Below, one piece after another: positions 41,840-50,098 of a stretch of DNA of 64,000 nt. The first letter of the stretch is position 1. Each line of letters begins with the position of its first letter. Position numbers and translations under genes: made by a program. Source of the stretch: Ralstonia insidiosa (lineage in GTDB: Bacteria; Pseudomonadota; Gammaproteobacteria; Burkholderiales; Burkholderiaceae); the NCBI RefSeq assembly GCF_008801405.1, contig NZ_VZPV01000001.1, forward strand, positions 2,480,001-2,544,000. The letters run 5' to 3'. The notes beneath the pieces are model-generated. The model was given only the letters and a program-made list of their open reading frames with translations, had not been told where the DNA came from and searched no databases.

Positions 41840-43099
41840 TTACAGGTCCAGCAGCAGGCGTGCGGGATCTTCCAGCGCTTCCTTCATCGCCACCAGGCCC
41901 AGCACGGCTTCGCGGCCGTCGATGATGCGGTGGTCGTAGGACATGGCCAGGTAGTTCATCGGGCGAACCACGACTTGACCGTTCTCCACCACAGCGCGGT
42001 CCTTCGTGGCGTGCACGCCCAGGATGGCCGATTGCGGCGGGTTGATGATCGGGGTCGACAGCATCGAGCCGAACGTACCGCCGTTCGAGATCGAGAACGT
42101 GCCGCCGGTCAGGTCGTCCAGCGTCAGCTTGCCGTCCTGGGCCTTCTTGCCGAATTCAGCGATCTTCTTCTCGATGTCGGCCAGGCTCATCTGGTCGGCA
42201 TTGCGCAGGATAGGCACCACCAGACCACGCGGCGAGCCGACAGCGATACCGATGTCGAAGTAGCCGTGGTAGACGATGTCGTTGCCGTCCACCGAGGCGT
42301 TGATGACCGGGTACTTCTTCAGCGCATGAACAGCGGCCTTCACGAAGAACGACATGAAGCCCAGCTTCACGCCGTGAGTCTTCTCGAACTGGTCCTTGAA
42401 CTTGGCGCGCAAGTCCATCACCGGCTTCATGTTGACTTCGTTGAAGGTGGTGAGGATGGCGTTGGTCGATTGCGACTGCACCAGGCGCTCGGCGATACGG
42501 GCACGCAGGCGGCTCATCGGCACGCGCTCTTCCGGACGGTCGCCCAGGGCAGCGAAGTCCACCGGAGCAGCCACTTGTTGCAGGGCCGGACGCGCAGCTT
42601 GCGGAGCAGCAGCCGTAGCTGCTGCCGGCTTGGCGCCACCAGCCACGGCACCCAGCACGTCGCCCTTGGTGATACGGCCATCGCGGCCCGTGCCGGCCAC
42701 TTGACCAGCCGACAGATTGTTCTCAGCCATCAGCTTGGCAGCCGACGGCATGGCCACGCCACCCGTGGCAGCAGCAGCCGGAGCGGCGGCAACGGGTGCC
42801 GGTGCAGCAGCGGCCGGAGCCGGAGCAGCGGCAGCCGGTGCAGCAGCGCCTGCCTTGCCTTCGGTGTCGATCTTCGCCAGCAGTTGTTCCGACGTAACGG
42901 TCGCACCGTCAGCCACCAGCACTTCAGCCAGCACGCCAGCCGACGGCGCCGGCACTTCCAGCACAACCTTGTCGGTCTCGATTTCGACCAGGACTTCGTC
43001 CACGGCCACGGCTTCACCCGGCTTCTTCTTCCAGGAGATCAGCGTGCCCTCTTCGACGGACTCGGAAAACTGCGGGACCTTGACATCAACAATAGCCAT
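41840..43099 (-). CDS. odhB: Dihydrolipoyllysine-residue succinyltransferase (E2 of 2-oxoglutarate dehydrogenase)
   Basis: E2 transfers the succinyl group from E1 to CoA and forms the core of the complex. The ATG at 43099 gives MAIVDVKVPQFSESVEEGTL and 419 residues. One lipoyl domain has Lys44 in EIETDKVVLEVPAPSAG. An Ala/Pro linker leads to the E3-binding domain (PSAAKLMAENNLSAGQVAG) and a second linker to the catalytic domain with MSYDHRIIDGREAV (active His and Asp). A single lipoyl domain and the substrate loop fit succinyl rather than acetyl transfer. It is between odhA and lpd. Confidence 0.96.
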   Translation of the reverse strand: MAIVDVKVPQFSESVEEGTLISWKKKPGEAVAVDEVLVEIETDKVVLEVPAPSAGVLAEVLVADGATVTSEQLLAKIDTEGKAGAAAPAAAAPAPAAAAPAPVAAAPAAAATGGVAMPSAAKLMAENNLSAGQVAGTGRDGRITKGDVLGAVAGGAKPAAATAAAPQAARPALQQVAAPVDFAALGDRPEERVPMSRLRARIAERLVQSQSTNAILTTFNEVNMKPVMDLRAKFKDQFEKTHGVKLGFMSFFVKAAVHALKKYPVINASVDGNDIVYHGYFDIGIAVGSPRGLVVPILRNADQMSLADIEKKIAEFGKKAQDGKLTLDDLTGGTFSISNGGTFGSMLSTPIINPPQSAILGVHATKDRAVVENGQVVVRPMNYLAMSYDHRIIDGREAVLGLVAMKEALEDPARLLLDL

Positions 43100-43204
43100 T
43101 TCGATGGTTCCTTGGATTCTGTGTGCGCTGCCCTGCAACCCTGCATGGCGGGGCGGGCCAGCGCTTCAATTCGTTTGCGTTATTCGGGAGTGAAGATGCA
43201 CCAA

Positions 43205-43226
43205 GGCGGTAGCCATTGCCACCGCC
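43205..43226 (-). other. Intercistronic hairpin between odhA and odhB
   Basis: A stem GGCGGT/ACCGCC (43205-43210 with 43221-43226) with a 10-base loop lies just after the odhA stop codon, with no T-tract. It is the second of three such hairpins between genes of this operon. Confidence 0.45.
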
Positions 43227-43242
43227 CTGGAGCTGATCTCGC

Positions 43243-46107
43243 TTACTTGGTCAGCACGAAGCCCTTGAGCTTGGAGAACGCCGCATCGATCAGCGCCTTC
43301 TGCTGCTCGTTGTGCTTGGCGTAGTAGCCCACCGCCGGCGATGCCGAGGCCGGACGGCCTGCGTAGCCCAGCTTCTGGCCTTCAGCCATGTTCTCCATGA
43401 TGTAGTGCTGCACGAAGAACCAAGCGCCCTGGTTCTGCGGTTCGTCCTGGCACCACACCACTTCGGCGAGGTTCGGATACTTCTTCAGCTCGGCCGCGAA
43501 CGCCTTGTGCGGGAACGGATACAGCTGTTCCACACGGATGATGGCGGTGTCGGTCTGGCCGCGTTCCTTGCGTGCGTTGACCAGGTCGTAGTAGACCTTG
43601 CCCGAGCAGGCCACGACGCGCTTCACCTTGGCGGCGTTCAGATCTTCTGCCGTATCGGCGATCACCGTTTCGAAGTGGCCCTTGGCCAGATCGGTCAGCG
43701 GCGACACTGCGTCCTTGCTGCGCAGCAGCGACTTCGGCGTCAGGATGATCAGCGGCTTGCGGAACATCCGGATCATCTGACGACGCAGCAGGTGGAAGAT
43801 CTGCGCCGGCGTGGTCGGTTGCACCACTTGCATGTTGTGGTCTGCGCAGAGCTGCAGGTAGCGTTCCAGGCGTGCCGAGCTGTGCTCCGGACCTTGACCT
43901 TCATAGCCGTGCGGCAGCATCAGCGTCAGACCCGAGGCGCGGCCCCACTTCACTTCACCCGACGATATGAACTGGTCGATCACAACCTGCGCGCCGTTGG
44001 CGAAGTCACCGAACTGGGCTTCCCAGATCACCAGGGTGTTCGGCTCAGCCGACGAGTAGCCGTATTCGAAGCCCATCACGGCTTCTTCCGACAGCACCGA
44101 GTCGATCACGGTGAACGGTGCCTGGCTTTCCGACACGTTCTGCAGCGGGATGTAGCTGCCAGCGTCCCAACGCTCGCGGTTCTGGTCATGCAGCACGGCG
44201 TGGCGGTGCGTGAACGTACCGCGGCCAGCATCCTGACCGGTGATACGCACCGGGTAGCCCGACGCCACCAGCGAGGCGAATGCGAGATGCTCGCCCATGC
44301 CCCAGTCCAGCGACACCTCGCCCTTGCCCATCTTGGCGCGGTTGTTGACGACGTTCTCAACCAGCGGGTGCAGCTTGAAGTGGTCGGGGATGGCAGTGAT
44401 GCGCTCAGCCAGACGCTTGAGTTCAGCCATCGGCACAGCGGTGTCCGCCGAGTCCGTCCACTTGCGGTTCAGGAACGGCAGCCAGTCCACTGCGAACTTG
44501 TTCTTGAAGTTCGACAGCACCGGGTCAACGGTGTGCTTGCCGGCGTCCATGGCGGCGCGGAATTCCTGCACCAGGGCGTCCGGCTCTTCGGCCTTCAGCG
44601 TGTTCTGCGTGACGAGCTTGTCTGCGTACAGCTTGCGCGTGCCAGGGTGCTGGCCGATCTTCTTGTACATCAGCGGCTGCGTCATCGCCGGCGTGTCTTG
44701 CTCGTTGTGGCCGAGCTTGCGGAAACAGATGATGTCGACCGCGATGTCCTTCTGGAACTCGGTACGGAAGTCCACAGCCAGCTGCATGGCCAGCACAACG
44801 GCTTCCGGATCATCGCCGTTCACGTGCAGGACCGGCGCTTCGATCATCTTGACCACGTCGGTGCAATACAGCGTCGAGCGCGAATCGCGCGGGTCCGACG
44901 TCGTGAAGCCGATCTGGTTGTTGATGACGATGTGGATCGTGCCGCCCGTGCCGTAACCACGCGTTTGCGCGAGGTTCAGCGTTTCCATCACAACGCCCTG
45001 GCCAGCGAAGGCTGCGTCACCGTGCACTTGCACAGCCAGCACCTGCGCGCCGTGCTTGTCATCGCGACGCTCTTGGCGTGCCTTGACCGAGCCTTCCACG
45101 ACCGGGTTGACGATTTCCAGGTGCGACGGGTTGAACGCCAGCGACAGGTGAACCGGGCCGCCCGGGGTGGTCACGTCGCTCGAGAAGCCCTTGTGGTACT
45201 TCACGTCGCCGGCCGGCAGGTCGTCCACGTGCTTGCCTTCGAATTCGGCAAACAGGTCAGCCGGCATCTTGCCCAGCGTGTTGACCAGCACGTTCAGACG
45301 GCCGCGGTGGGCCATACCGATCACGATTTCCTGCACGCCCTTCTCGCCGGCGCGCTGGATCATTTCGTCCATGGCCGCGATGAAGCTCTCGCCGCCTTCC
45401 AGCGAGAAGCGCTTCTGACCGACGTACTTGGTATGGAGGAAGCGCTCGAGGCCTTCAGCGGCCGTCAGGCGTTCCAGGATGTGCTTCTTTTTTTCTGCCG
45501 AGAAGGTCGGCTTGGAGCGGATGGTTTCCAGACGCTCTTGCCACCAGCGCTTCTGTGCCTGGTCGCTGATGTACATGAACTCAGCACCGATCGAGCCGCA
45601 GTACGTTTCGCGCAGGTTGTTGACCAGCTCGCGCAGGCTCATCGACTCCTTGCCGAAATACGTGTTGCTGGCGTTGAAGATGATGTCCTGGTCGGCTTCG
45701 GTAAAGCCGTAGAAAGCCGGGTCCAGATCCGGCACCGGCGGGCGCTCCTGACGCTTGAGCGGGTCAAGATCGGCCCAACGCAGGCCCACGTTGCGGTAGG
45801 CAGCCACCAACTGCGTCGCCGCCACGCGCTTGCGACCCATATCGGAATCGGCAGACGCGACGATCGTCTTGATCGGGCCAGCTTTGGCGCGCTCAGCGAA
45901 CGAGGTGACGATGGGGGCGTGAGGGATATCCCGGGCGTTGGAACCGTCGACGGCGGGGACGTTCTGCAGCGCATCGAAGTACGCGCGCAGGGCCTCGCTA
46001 ACGGACGTGGGATCTTGAAGGTACGCTTCGTACTGATCTTCAACGTAGGCGGCGTTACCGCCGGACAGGTACGAAGTGTCCAGGTACTGCTTATACAGCT
46101 CTGTCAT
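43243..46107 (-). CDS. odhA: 2-oxoglutarate dehydrogenase E1 component
   Basis: The thiamine-diphosphate enzyme decarboxylates 2-oxoglutarate, the controlling step of this part of the TCA cycle. The 954 residues begin with the E2-interacting helix MTELYKQYLDTSYLSGGNAAYVEDQYEAYL. IGMAHRGRLNVLVNTLGKMP, PSHLEIVNPVVEGSVKARQERR and VHGDAAFAGQGVVMET belong to the TPP domain, and GRGTFTHRHAVLHDQ and EAQFGDFANGAQVVIDQFI to the transketolase-like part. Length is normal. It is the first gene of odhA-odhB-lpd and has a structured leader. Confidence 0.97.
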   Translation of the reverse strand: MTELYKQYLDTSYLSGGNAAYVEDQYEAYLQDPTSVSEALRAYFDALQNVPAVDGSNARDIPHAPIVTSFAERAKAGPIKTIVASADSDMGRKRVAATQLVAAYRNVGLRWADLDPLKRQERPPVPDLDPAFYGFTEADQDIIFNASNTYFGKESMSLRELVNNLRETYCGSIGAEFMYISDQAQKRWWQERLETIRSKPTFSAEKKKHILERLTAAEGLERFLHTKYVGQKRFSLEGGESFIAAMDEMIQRAGEKGVQEIVIGMAHRGRLNVLVNTLGKMPADLFAEFEGKHVDDLPAGDVKYHKGFSSDVTTPGGPVHLSLAFNPSHLEIVNPVVEGSVKARQERRDDKHGAQVLAVQVHGDAAFAGQGVVMETLNLAQTRGYGTGGTIHIVINNQIGFTTSDPRDSRSTLYCTDVVKMIEAPVLHVNGDDPEAVVLAMQLAVDFRTEFQKDIAVDIICFRKLGHNEQDTPAMTQPLMYKKIGQHPGTRKLYADKLVTQNTLKAEEPDALVQEFRAAMDAGKHTVDPVLSNFKNKFAVDWLPFLNRKWTDSADTAVPMAELKRLAERITAIPDHFKLHPLVENVVNNRAKMGKGEVSLDWGMGEHLAFASLVASGYPVRITGQDAGRGTFTHRHAVLHDQNRERWDAGSYIPLQNVSESQAPFTVIDSVLSEEAVMGFEYGYSSAEPNTLVIWEAQFGDFANGAQVVIDQFISSGEVKWGRASGLTLMLPHGYEGQGPEHSSARLERYLQLCADHNMQVVQPTTPAQIFHLLRRQMIRMFRKPLIILTPKSLLRSKDAVSPLTDLAKGHFETVIADTAEDLNAAKVKRVVACSGKVYYDLVNARKERGQTDTAIIRVEQLYPFPHKAFAAELKKYPNLAEVVWCQDEPQNQGAWFFVQHYIMENMAEGQKLGYAGRPASASPAVGYYAKHNEQQKALIDAAFSKLKGFVLTK

Positions 46108-46200
46108 GGGGCGCTCACTTTTCTCCGGGTCTGCCGGAGTTCAGCGGGTTCATCAACCTTCCGCGACACGGCTTGACCGGTTAGCGGATCGCAAACTAAA
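46108..46200 (-). ncRNA. Candidate sucA RNA motif in the odhA leader
   Basis: The sucA RNA motif is described from the 5' UTR of sucA (odhA) genes in Burkholderiales. Here the bases just before the ATG form a perfect stem CTCCGG/CCGGAG (46123-46128 with 46134-46139). A longer-range stem TCCGC/GCGGA (46160-46164 with 46184-46188) encloses an inner CGG/CCG hairpin. The first stem lies directly upstream of the translation start, where it could control ribosome access. I matched it by position and structure, not by covariance search. Confidence 0.5.
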
Positions 46201-46339
46201 TCGCCTGAAATCACCTGATCGGACCAGATCGTGCATAGCAGAAAGGAGGCACCGAGACAGCTTTTACAGACAAGTTGTGCGGGAAGGACCTAAGTCTTCA
46301 CGGGCGGGAAGCATAGCACGTTTATAAGCAACATTCTGA

Positions 46340-46383
46340 TTCTTTGACGTGACAACGGCCCGTTGTTTTGCTACGTCAAAGAA
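46340..46383. repeat. Inverted repeat enclosing a second hairpin, between odhA and ugpQ
   Basis: The 11-base arms TTCTTTGACGT and ACGTCAAAGAA (46340-46350 with 46373-46383) are perfect complements. The 22-base loop itself contains ACAACG/CGTTGT (46352-46357 with 46361-46366) followed by a short T run. It lies 16 bases beyond the ugpQ stop, so it may end the ugp operon; it could also be a binding site upstream of odhA. Confidence 0.5.
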
Positions 46384-46398
46384 CCTTTTCCATCACAT

Positions 46399-47151
46399 TC
46401 AGGCGGGCGAAATCCGATCGACCCAATCGGTGATCAAGCCGTCCAGGCCTGCGTCCCACAGCAACTGCGCGCGGTCGACGTCATTAACGGTATAGCAGCA
46501 AACGCGGAAGCCGGCAGCGTGTGCCTCGGCAATGATTTCAGGTGTGAGTTCGCGATGGTTGGCGTCGAGTGCCACGCAGTCGAGCGCACGCAGACGGTCG
46601 AGCCAATCGCCAGGCAATGTGTCGAGCAGCAATGCGCGCGGCAACTCCGGAGCGGCATCGCGCGCGGCGGCCAGCGCCTCTTCAGAGAACGACGACAGCA
46701 GTGGCGGCACATCGGCATCGGCCCACAGCGTACGGGCATCAAGTGCAACGGCAGCGCCCGTGCGCCACTCCGCGCCCGGCACCGGCTTGATCTCGATGTT
46801 GGCGAGATAGCCATTGGCGCGCAGGTAGCGGGCGATGGCAGCCAGCGTGGGCACAGGCTCGCCAGCGTAGGCCGGGCTGTGCCAGCTGCCAGCATCCAGC
46901 TGCGCGATCTGACTCAGCGTGAGCGCGTCGGGGCGGCCGTGACCGTTCGTGGTGCGATTGAGCGTGGCGTCGTGCAGCAGCACGGCCACACCATCGCCCG
47001 AGAGCTTCACGTCGAACTCGAACATGCGATAGCCGAACGACGCGCCGTGGCGGAACGCGACCAGCGTATTCTCCGGCGCCAGCTTGCCCGCGCCCCGGTG
47101 TGCGATGGCGCGCGGGTACGGCCAAGCCGGCAGCGTGCGTGCGTCGCTCAT
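46399..47151 (-). CDS. ugpQ: Glycerophosphodiester phosphodiesterase
   Basis: UgpQ splits glycerophosphodiesters, such as deacylated phospholipids, into sn-glycerol 3-phosphate and an alcohol. The 250-residue TIM barrel has the GDPD signature: AIAHRGAGKLAPENTLVAF with catalytic HRG and the PEN metal site, then FEFDVKLSGDGVAVLLHDATLNRTTNGHG. IEIKPVPGAE follows, and the chain ends in GLITDWVDRI. The ATG overlaps the ugpC stop by 4 bases, so the hydrolase and transporter are translated together. Confidence 0.95.
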   Translation of the reverse strand: MSDARTLPAWPYPRAIAHRGAGKLAPENTLVAFRHGASFGYRMFEFDVKLSGDGVAVLLHDATLNRTTNGHGRPDALTLSQIAQLDAGSWHSPAYAGEPVPTLAAIARYLRANGYLANIEIKPVPGAEWRTGAAVALDARTLWADADVPPLLSSFSEEALAAARDAAPELPRALLLDTLPGDWLDRLRALDCVALDANHRELTPEIIAEAHAAGFRVCCYTVNDVDRAQLLWDAGLDGLITDWVDRISPA

Positions 47152-48245
47152 GCCAGGGCCTCGATACGGCGGGTGGTTTGCGGATCGAACCAGTGCAGAT
47201 GCTCGGCCGAGGTGGTGATGGGCAGCTTGTCACCAGCCTTGACGCCCGCATGCGGCTCCAGGCGAACCACGATCGGATGCCCCGCCAGCGAGCCATACGC
47301 AAATGCATCAGCGCCGAGGGCCTCCACCACACGCACATCGACAAAGGCGATGGCTTGATCGGCGGAACACGGCTCGATGTGCTCAGGGCGCAAACCCATC
47401 AAAGCGCGTTCAGGCAGGTGCAAGCCCATCGGCAGGTGGCCGAGCGAGGCGGCAGCGTCGCCCTCCTTCGCACCATCCACCCGGATCTGCGCGCCCTCGC
47501 CCGCCTGACGTGACACTGGCACGAGGTTCATCGGCGGCGAACCGATGAAGCTGGCCACGAACGTGCTGGCCGGGCGCGAGTACACCTCCAACGGCGTGCC
47601 GATCTGCTCGACCCGACCGCCGTTGAGCACCATCATGCGATCGGCCAGCGTCATGGCCTCAACCTGATCGTGCGTCACATACAGGCTGGTGGTGCGCAGG
47701 CGCCGATGCAGATCCTTCAGCTCCAGGCGCATCTGCACGCGCAGCTTGGCATCAAGGTTGGAGAGCGGCTCGTCGAACAGGAACACAGCCGGCTCGCGCA
47801 CGATCGCGCGGCCCATGGCCACACGCTGGCGTTGGCCACCCGAGAGCTGGCGCGGCTTGCGGTCGAGCAGTTTGCCGAGTTCGAGAATGCCCGCAGCCTG
47901 TTCAACGCGCGCCTGGATCTCGGTCTTGGGCAGGCCGCGAATCTTCAGGCCGTAGGCCATGTTGTCGAACACGCTCATGTGCGGATACAGCGCGTAGTTC
48001 TGGAACACCATCGCGATATCGCGCTCGGCGGGCTCCAGTTCGTTGACGACGCGGTCGCCGATCCACACCTCGCCGCCAGTGATGGGCTCCAGGCCCGCCA
48101 CCATGCGCAACAGCGTGGATTTGCCGCAGCCCGAGGGCCCGACGATGACGATGAATTCCCCATCGCCAATTTCCATGTCGATGCCGTGCACGACCTGGAG
48201 GTTGGCGTAGTGCTTCTGAACGTTGCGTAGAGACAGTTTTGCCAT
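47148..48245 (-). CDS. ugpC: sn-glycerol-3-phosphate ABC transporter ATP-binding protein
   Basis: UgpC hydrolyses ATP to drive import of glycerol 3-phosphate. The 365 residues show Walker A GPSGCGKSTLLRMVAGLE, the Q-loop near VFQNYALYPHMSVFDNMAYGL, the signature LSGGQRQRVAMGRAIVREP, Walker B VFLFDEPLSNLDAKLR and the switch His in LYVTHDQVEAMTLADR. The C-terminal TOBE-like regulatory domain (about 235-365) is typical of the MalK/UgpC group. It follows ugpE by 29 bases. Confidence 0.96.
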   Translation of the reverse strand: MAKLSLRNVQKHYANLQVVHGIDMEIGDGEFIVIVGPSGCGKSTLLRMVAGLEPITGGEVWIGDRVVNELEPAERDIAMVFQNYALYPHMSVFDNMAYGLKIRGLPKTEIQARVEQAAGILELGKLLDRKPRQLSGGQRQRVAMGRAIVREPAVFLFDEPLSNLDAKLRVQMRLELKDLHRRLRTTSLYVTHDQVEAMTLADRMMVLNGGRVEQIGTPLEVYSRPASTFVASFIGSPPMNLVPVSRQAGEGAQIRVDGAKEGDAAASLGHLPMGLHLPERALMGLRPEHIEPCSADQAIAFVDVRVVEALGADAFAYGSLAGHPIVVRLEPHAGVKAGDKLPITTSAEHLHWFDPQTTRRIEALA

Positions 48246-48274
48246 CTTGAGTCTTCTATTCTTTTGCTTCTCGC

Positions 48275-49123
48275 TTACTTCTCAGTTTCCACCAGGCCCT
48301 TCACGAACCACCGCTGCATGCCGATCACGATTGCCGCAGGCGGCAGCATGGCCAGCATCACAACGGCCATCAGCAGGTTCCAGTCGGTGGCGGAATCGCC
48401 GGAGCGGGAGATCATCTGGGTCACGCCCAGCACGATGGGGGTCATGCTCTTCTCGGTCGTGATCAGCAGCGGCCAGAGGTACTGGTTCCAGCCGTAGATG
48501 AACTGGATCACGAACAACGCCGCGATGCTAGTACGCGAGAGCGGCAGCACCACGTCCCAGAAGAACTTGAGCGGGCCTGCACCATCGATGCGTGCAGCCT
48601 CGGCCAACTCATCGGGAATGGTCAGGAAGAACTGCCGGAACAGGAACGTGGCCGTGGCCGACGCGATGATCGGAATCGTCATCCCGGCGTAGCTATTCAG
48701 CATGCCGAGGTCTGAAACAACCTTGTAGGTGGGCAGAATGCGCACCTCCACCGGCAGCATCAGCGTGACGAAGATCAGCCAGAAGAACGTCTTGCGCAGC
48801 GGGAACTTGAAATAGACGATCGCGAAAGCCGAGATGATGGAGATCGCGATCTTGCCCAGCGAGATGCCCAGCGCCATGATCAGGCTGTTCATCAGCATGG
48901 TCCCAACCGGCGTGGCGGAGTTGCCCATGCCCTGCGTGAGCACCGTGCGGTAGTTCTCGATCAGGTGCGGACCGGGAATCAGCGTCATCGGTGCCTGCAG
49001 TACATCTTCAGCCGTCAACGACGACGCAACGAAGACCACATACACCGGAAACGCGACGATGATCACGCCCAGGATCAGCACGACGTGGGTCAGGAAGTCC
49101 AGGAATGGACGGCGTTCAATCAT
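48275..49123 (-). CDS. ugpE: sn-glycerol-3-phosphate ABC transporter permease UgpE
   Basis: UgpE is one of two membrane subunits of the importer. The 282 residues have six hydrophobic helices. The EAA loop that contacts UgpC is seen in ELAEAARIDGAGPLKFFWDVVLPLSRTSIAALFV, and the C-terminus ends near QRWFVKGLVETEK, matching UgpE. It lies 17 bases after ugpA. Confidence 0.95.
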   Translation of the reverse strand: MIERRPFLDFLTHVVLILGVIIVAFPVYVVFVASSLTAEDVLQAPMTLIPGPHLIENYRTVLTQGMGNSATPVGTMLMNSLIMALGISLGKIAISIISAFAIVYFKFPLRKTFFWLIFVTLMLPVEVRILPTYKVVSDLGMLNSYAGMTIPIIASATATFLFRQFFLTIPDELAEAARIDGAGPLKFFWDVVLPLSRTSIAALFVIQFIYGWNQYLWPLLITTEKSMTPIVLGVTQMISRSGDSATDWNLLMAVVMLAMLPPAAIVIGMQRWFVKGLVETEK

Positions 49124-49140
49124 GGTTCTTTGCCCTCCTT

Positions 49141-50022
49141 TTAGTATTGGACTTTGCGTTCAACGTAGCGGAACTGGACAATCGTCAGCACGATCACCAG
49201 GCCCATCAGGATCACCGACTGCGCGGCAGATCCGCCAATATCCAGCCCGCGCACGCCATCCTGGTACACCTTGAAGACCAGCGTCTCAGTCGCCTTGAAC
49301 GGGCCGCCCTGCGTGACCGAATCGATGATGGCGAAGGTGTCGAAGAACGCGTACACCACGTTCACCACCATCAGGAAGAAGGTCGTGGGCGACAGCAGCG
49401 GAAAGATGATCGACCAGAAGCGCTTCCACGGCCCGGCGCCATCAATGGCCGCCGCTTCGATCAGCGATTTGGGAATGCTCTGCAAACCCGCCAGGAAGAA
49501 CAGGAAGTTGTAGCTGATCTGCTTCCAGGCCGCGATGACGACGACCAGGAACAGCGCCTGCTCGCCGTTGAGCACGTAGTTCCACTCCACGCCCATCTTG
49601 TGGATCAGGAACGAGACGATGCCCAGCGTCGGGTTGAACAGGAAGCTCCACAGCACGCCGGCCACAGCCGGTGCAATCGCATACGGCCAGATCAGCAGCG
49701 TCTTGTAGAACGTGGCGCCACGCAGCGCGCGATCCGCAAAGTACGCCAGCGCCAATGAGGTGCCCAAGCCCACGAAGGCCACGCCAATGGCGAACAGCGC
49801 GGTGGTCTTGAATGATCCGAGATAGGTCGGATCGGCAAAGAGATCATGAAAGTTCTCGAGCCCGACAAACTCGAGGTTGATGCCGAAGGCGTCCTGGCGC
49901 AGCAACGATTGATACAGCGCCTGGCCCGCGGGCCAGAAAAAGAACACCAGGGTGATGACGATCTGCGGGGCCACCAGCACATACGGCAGCCAGCGCGATC
50001 GAAAGACAACGCGTTTTTCCAT
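49141..50022 (-). CDS. ugpA: sn-glycerol-3-phosphate ABC transporter permease UgpA
   Basis: UgpA is the partner permease. The ATG at 50022 gives MEKRVVFRSRWLPYVLVAPQ, close to the E. coli protein start; a TTG four codons upstream is less likely. The 293 residues have six hydrophobic helices and the EAA loop SLIEAAAIDGAGPWKRFWSIIFPLLSPTTFFLMV. TQGGPFKATETLVFKVYQDG near the C-terminus is also typical. It starts 76 bases after the ugpB stop. Confidence 0.95.
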   Translation of the reverse strand: MEKRVVFRSRWLPYVLVAPQIVITLVFFFWPAGQALYQSLLRQDAFGINLEFVGLENFHDLFADPTYLGSFKTTALFAIGVAFVGLGTSLALAYFADRALRGATFYKTLLIWPYAIAPAVAGVLWSFLFNPTLGIVSFLIHKMGVEWNYVLNGEQALFLVVVIAAWKQISYNFLFFLAGLQSIPKSLIEAAAIDGAGPWKRFWSIIFPLLSPTTFFLMVVNVVYAFFDTFAIIDSVTQGGPFKATETLVFKVYQDGVRGLDIGGSAAQSVILMGLVIVLTIVQFRYVERKVQY

Positions 50023-50098
50023 ACGACGTTCCAAAAACGCACCGCCGGCCGGTGCAATAGCACGAGGCCGGCGGTTGACGACGAGCGCAATGCTGCGC

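Noticed and set aside
43312..46176. Long plus-strand frame opposite odhA
   Set aside because: Same pattern: antisense shadow of a well-conserved gene with no family likeness.
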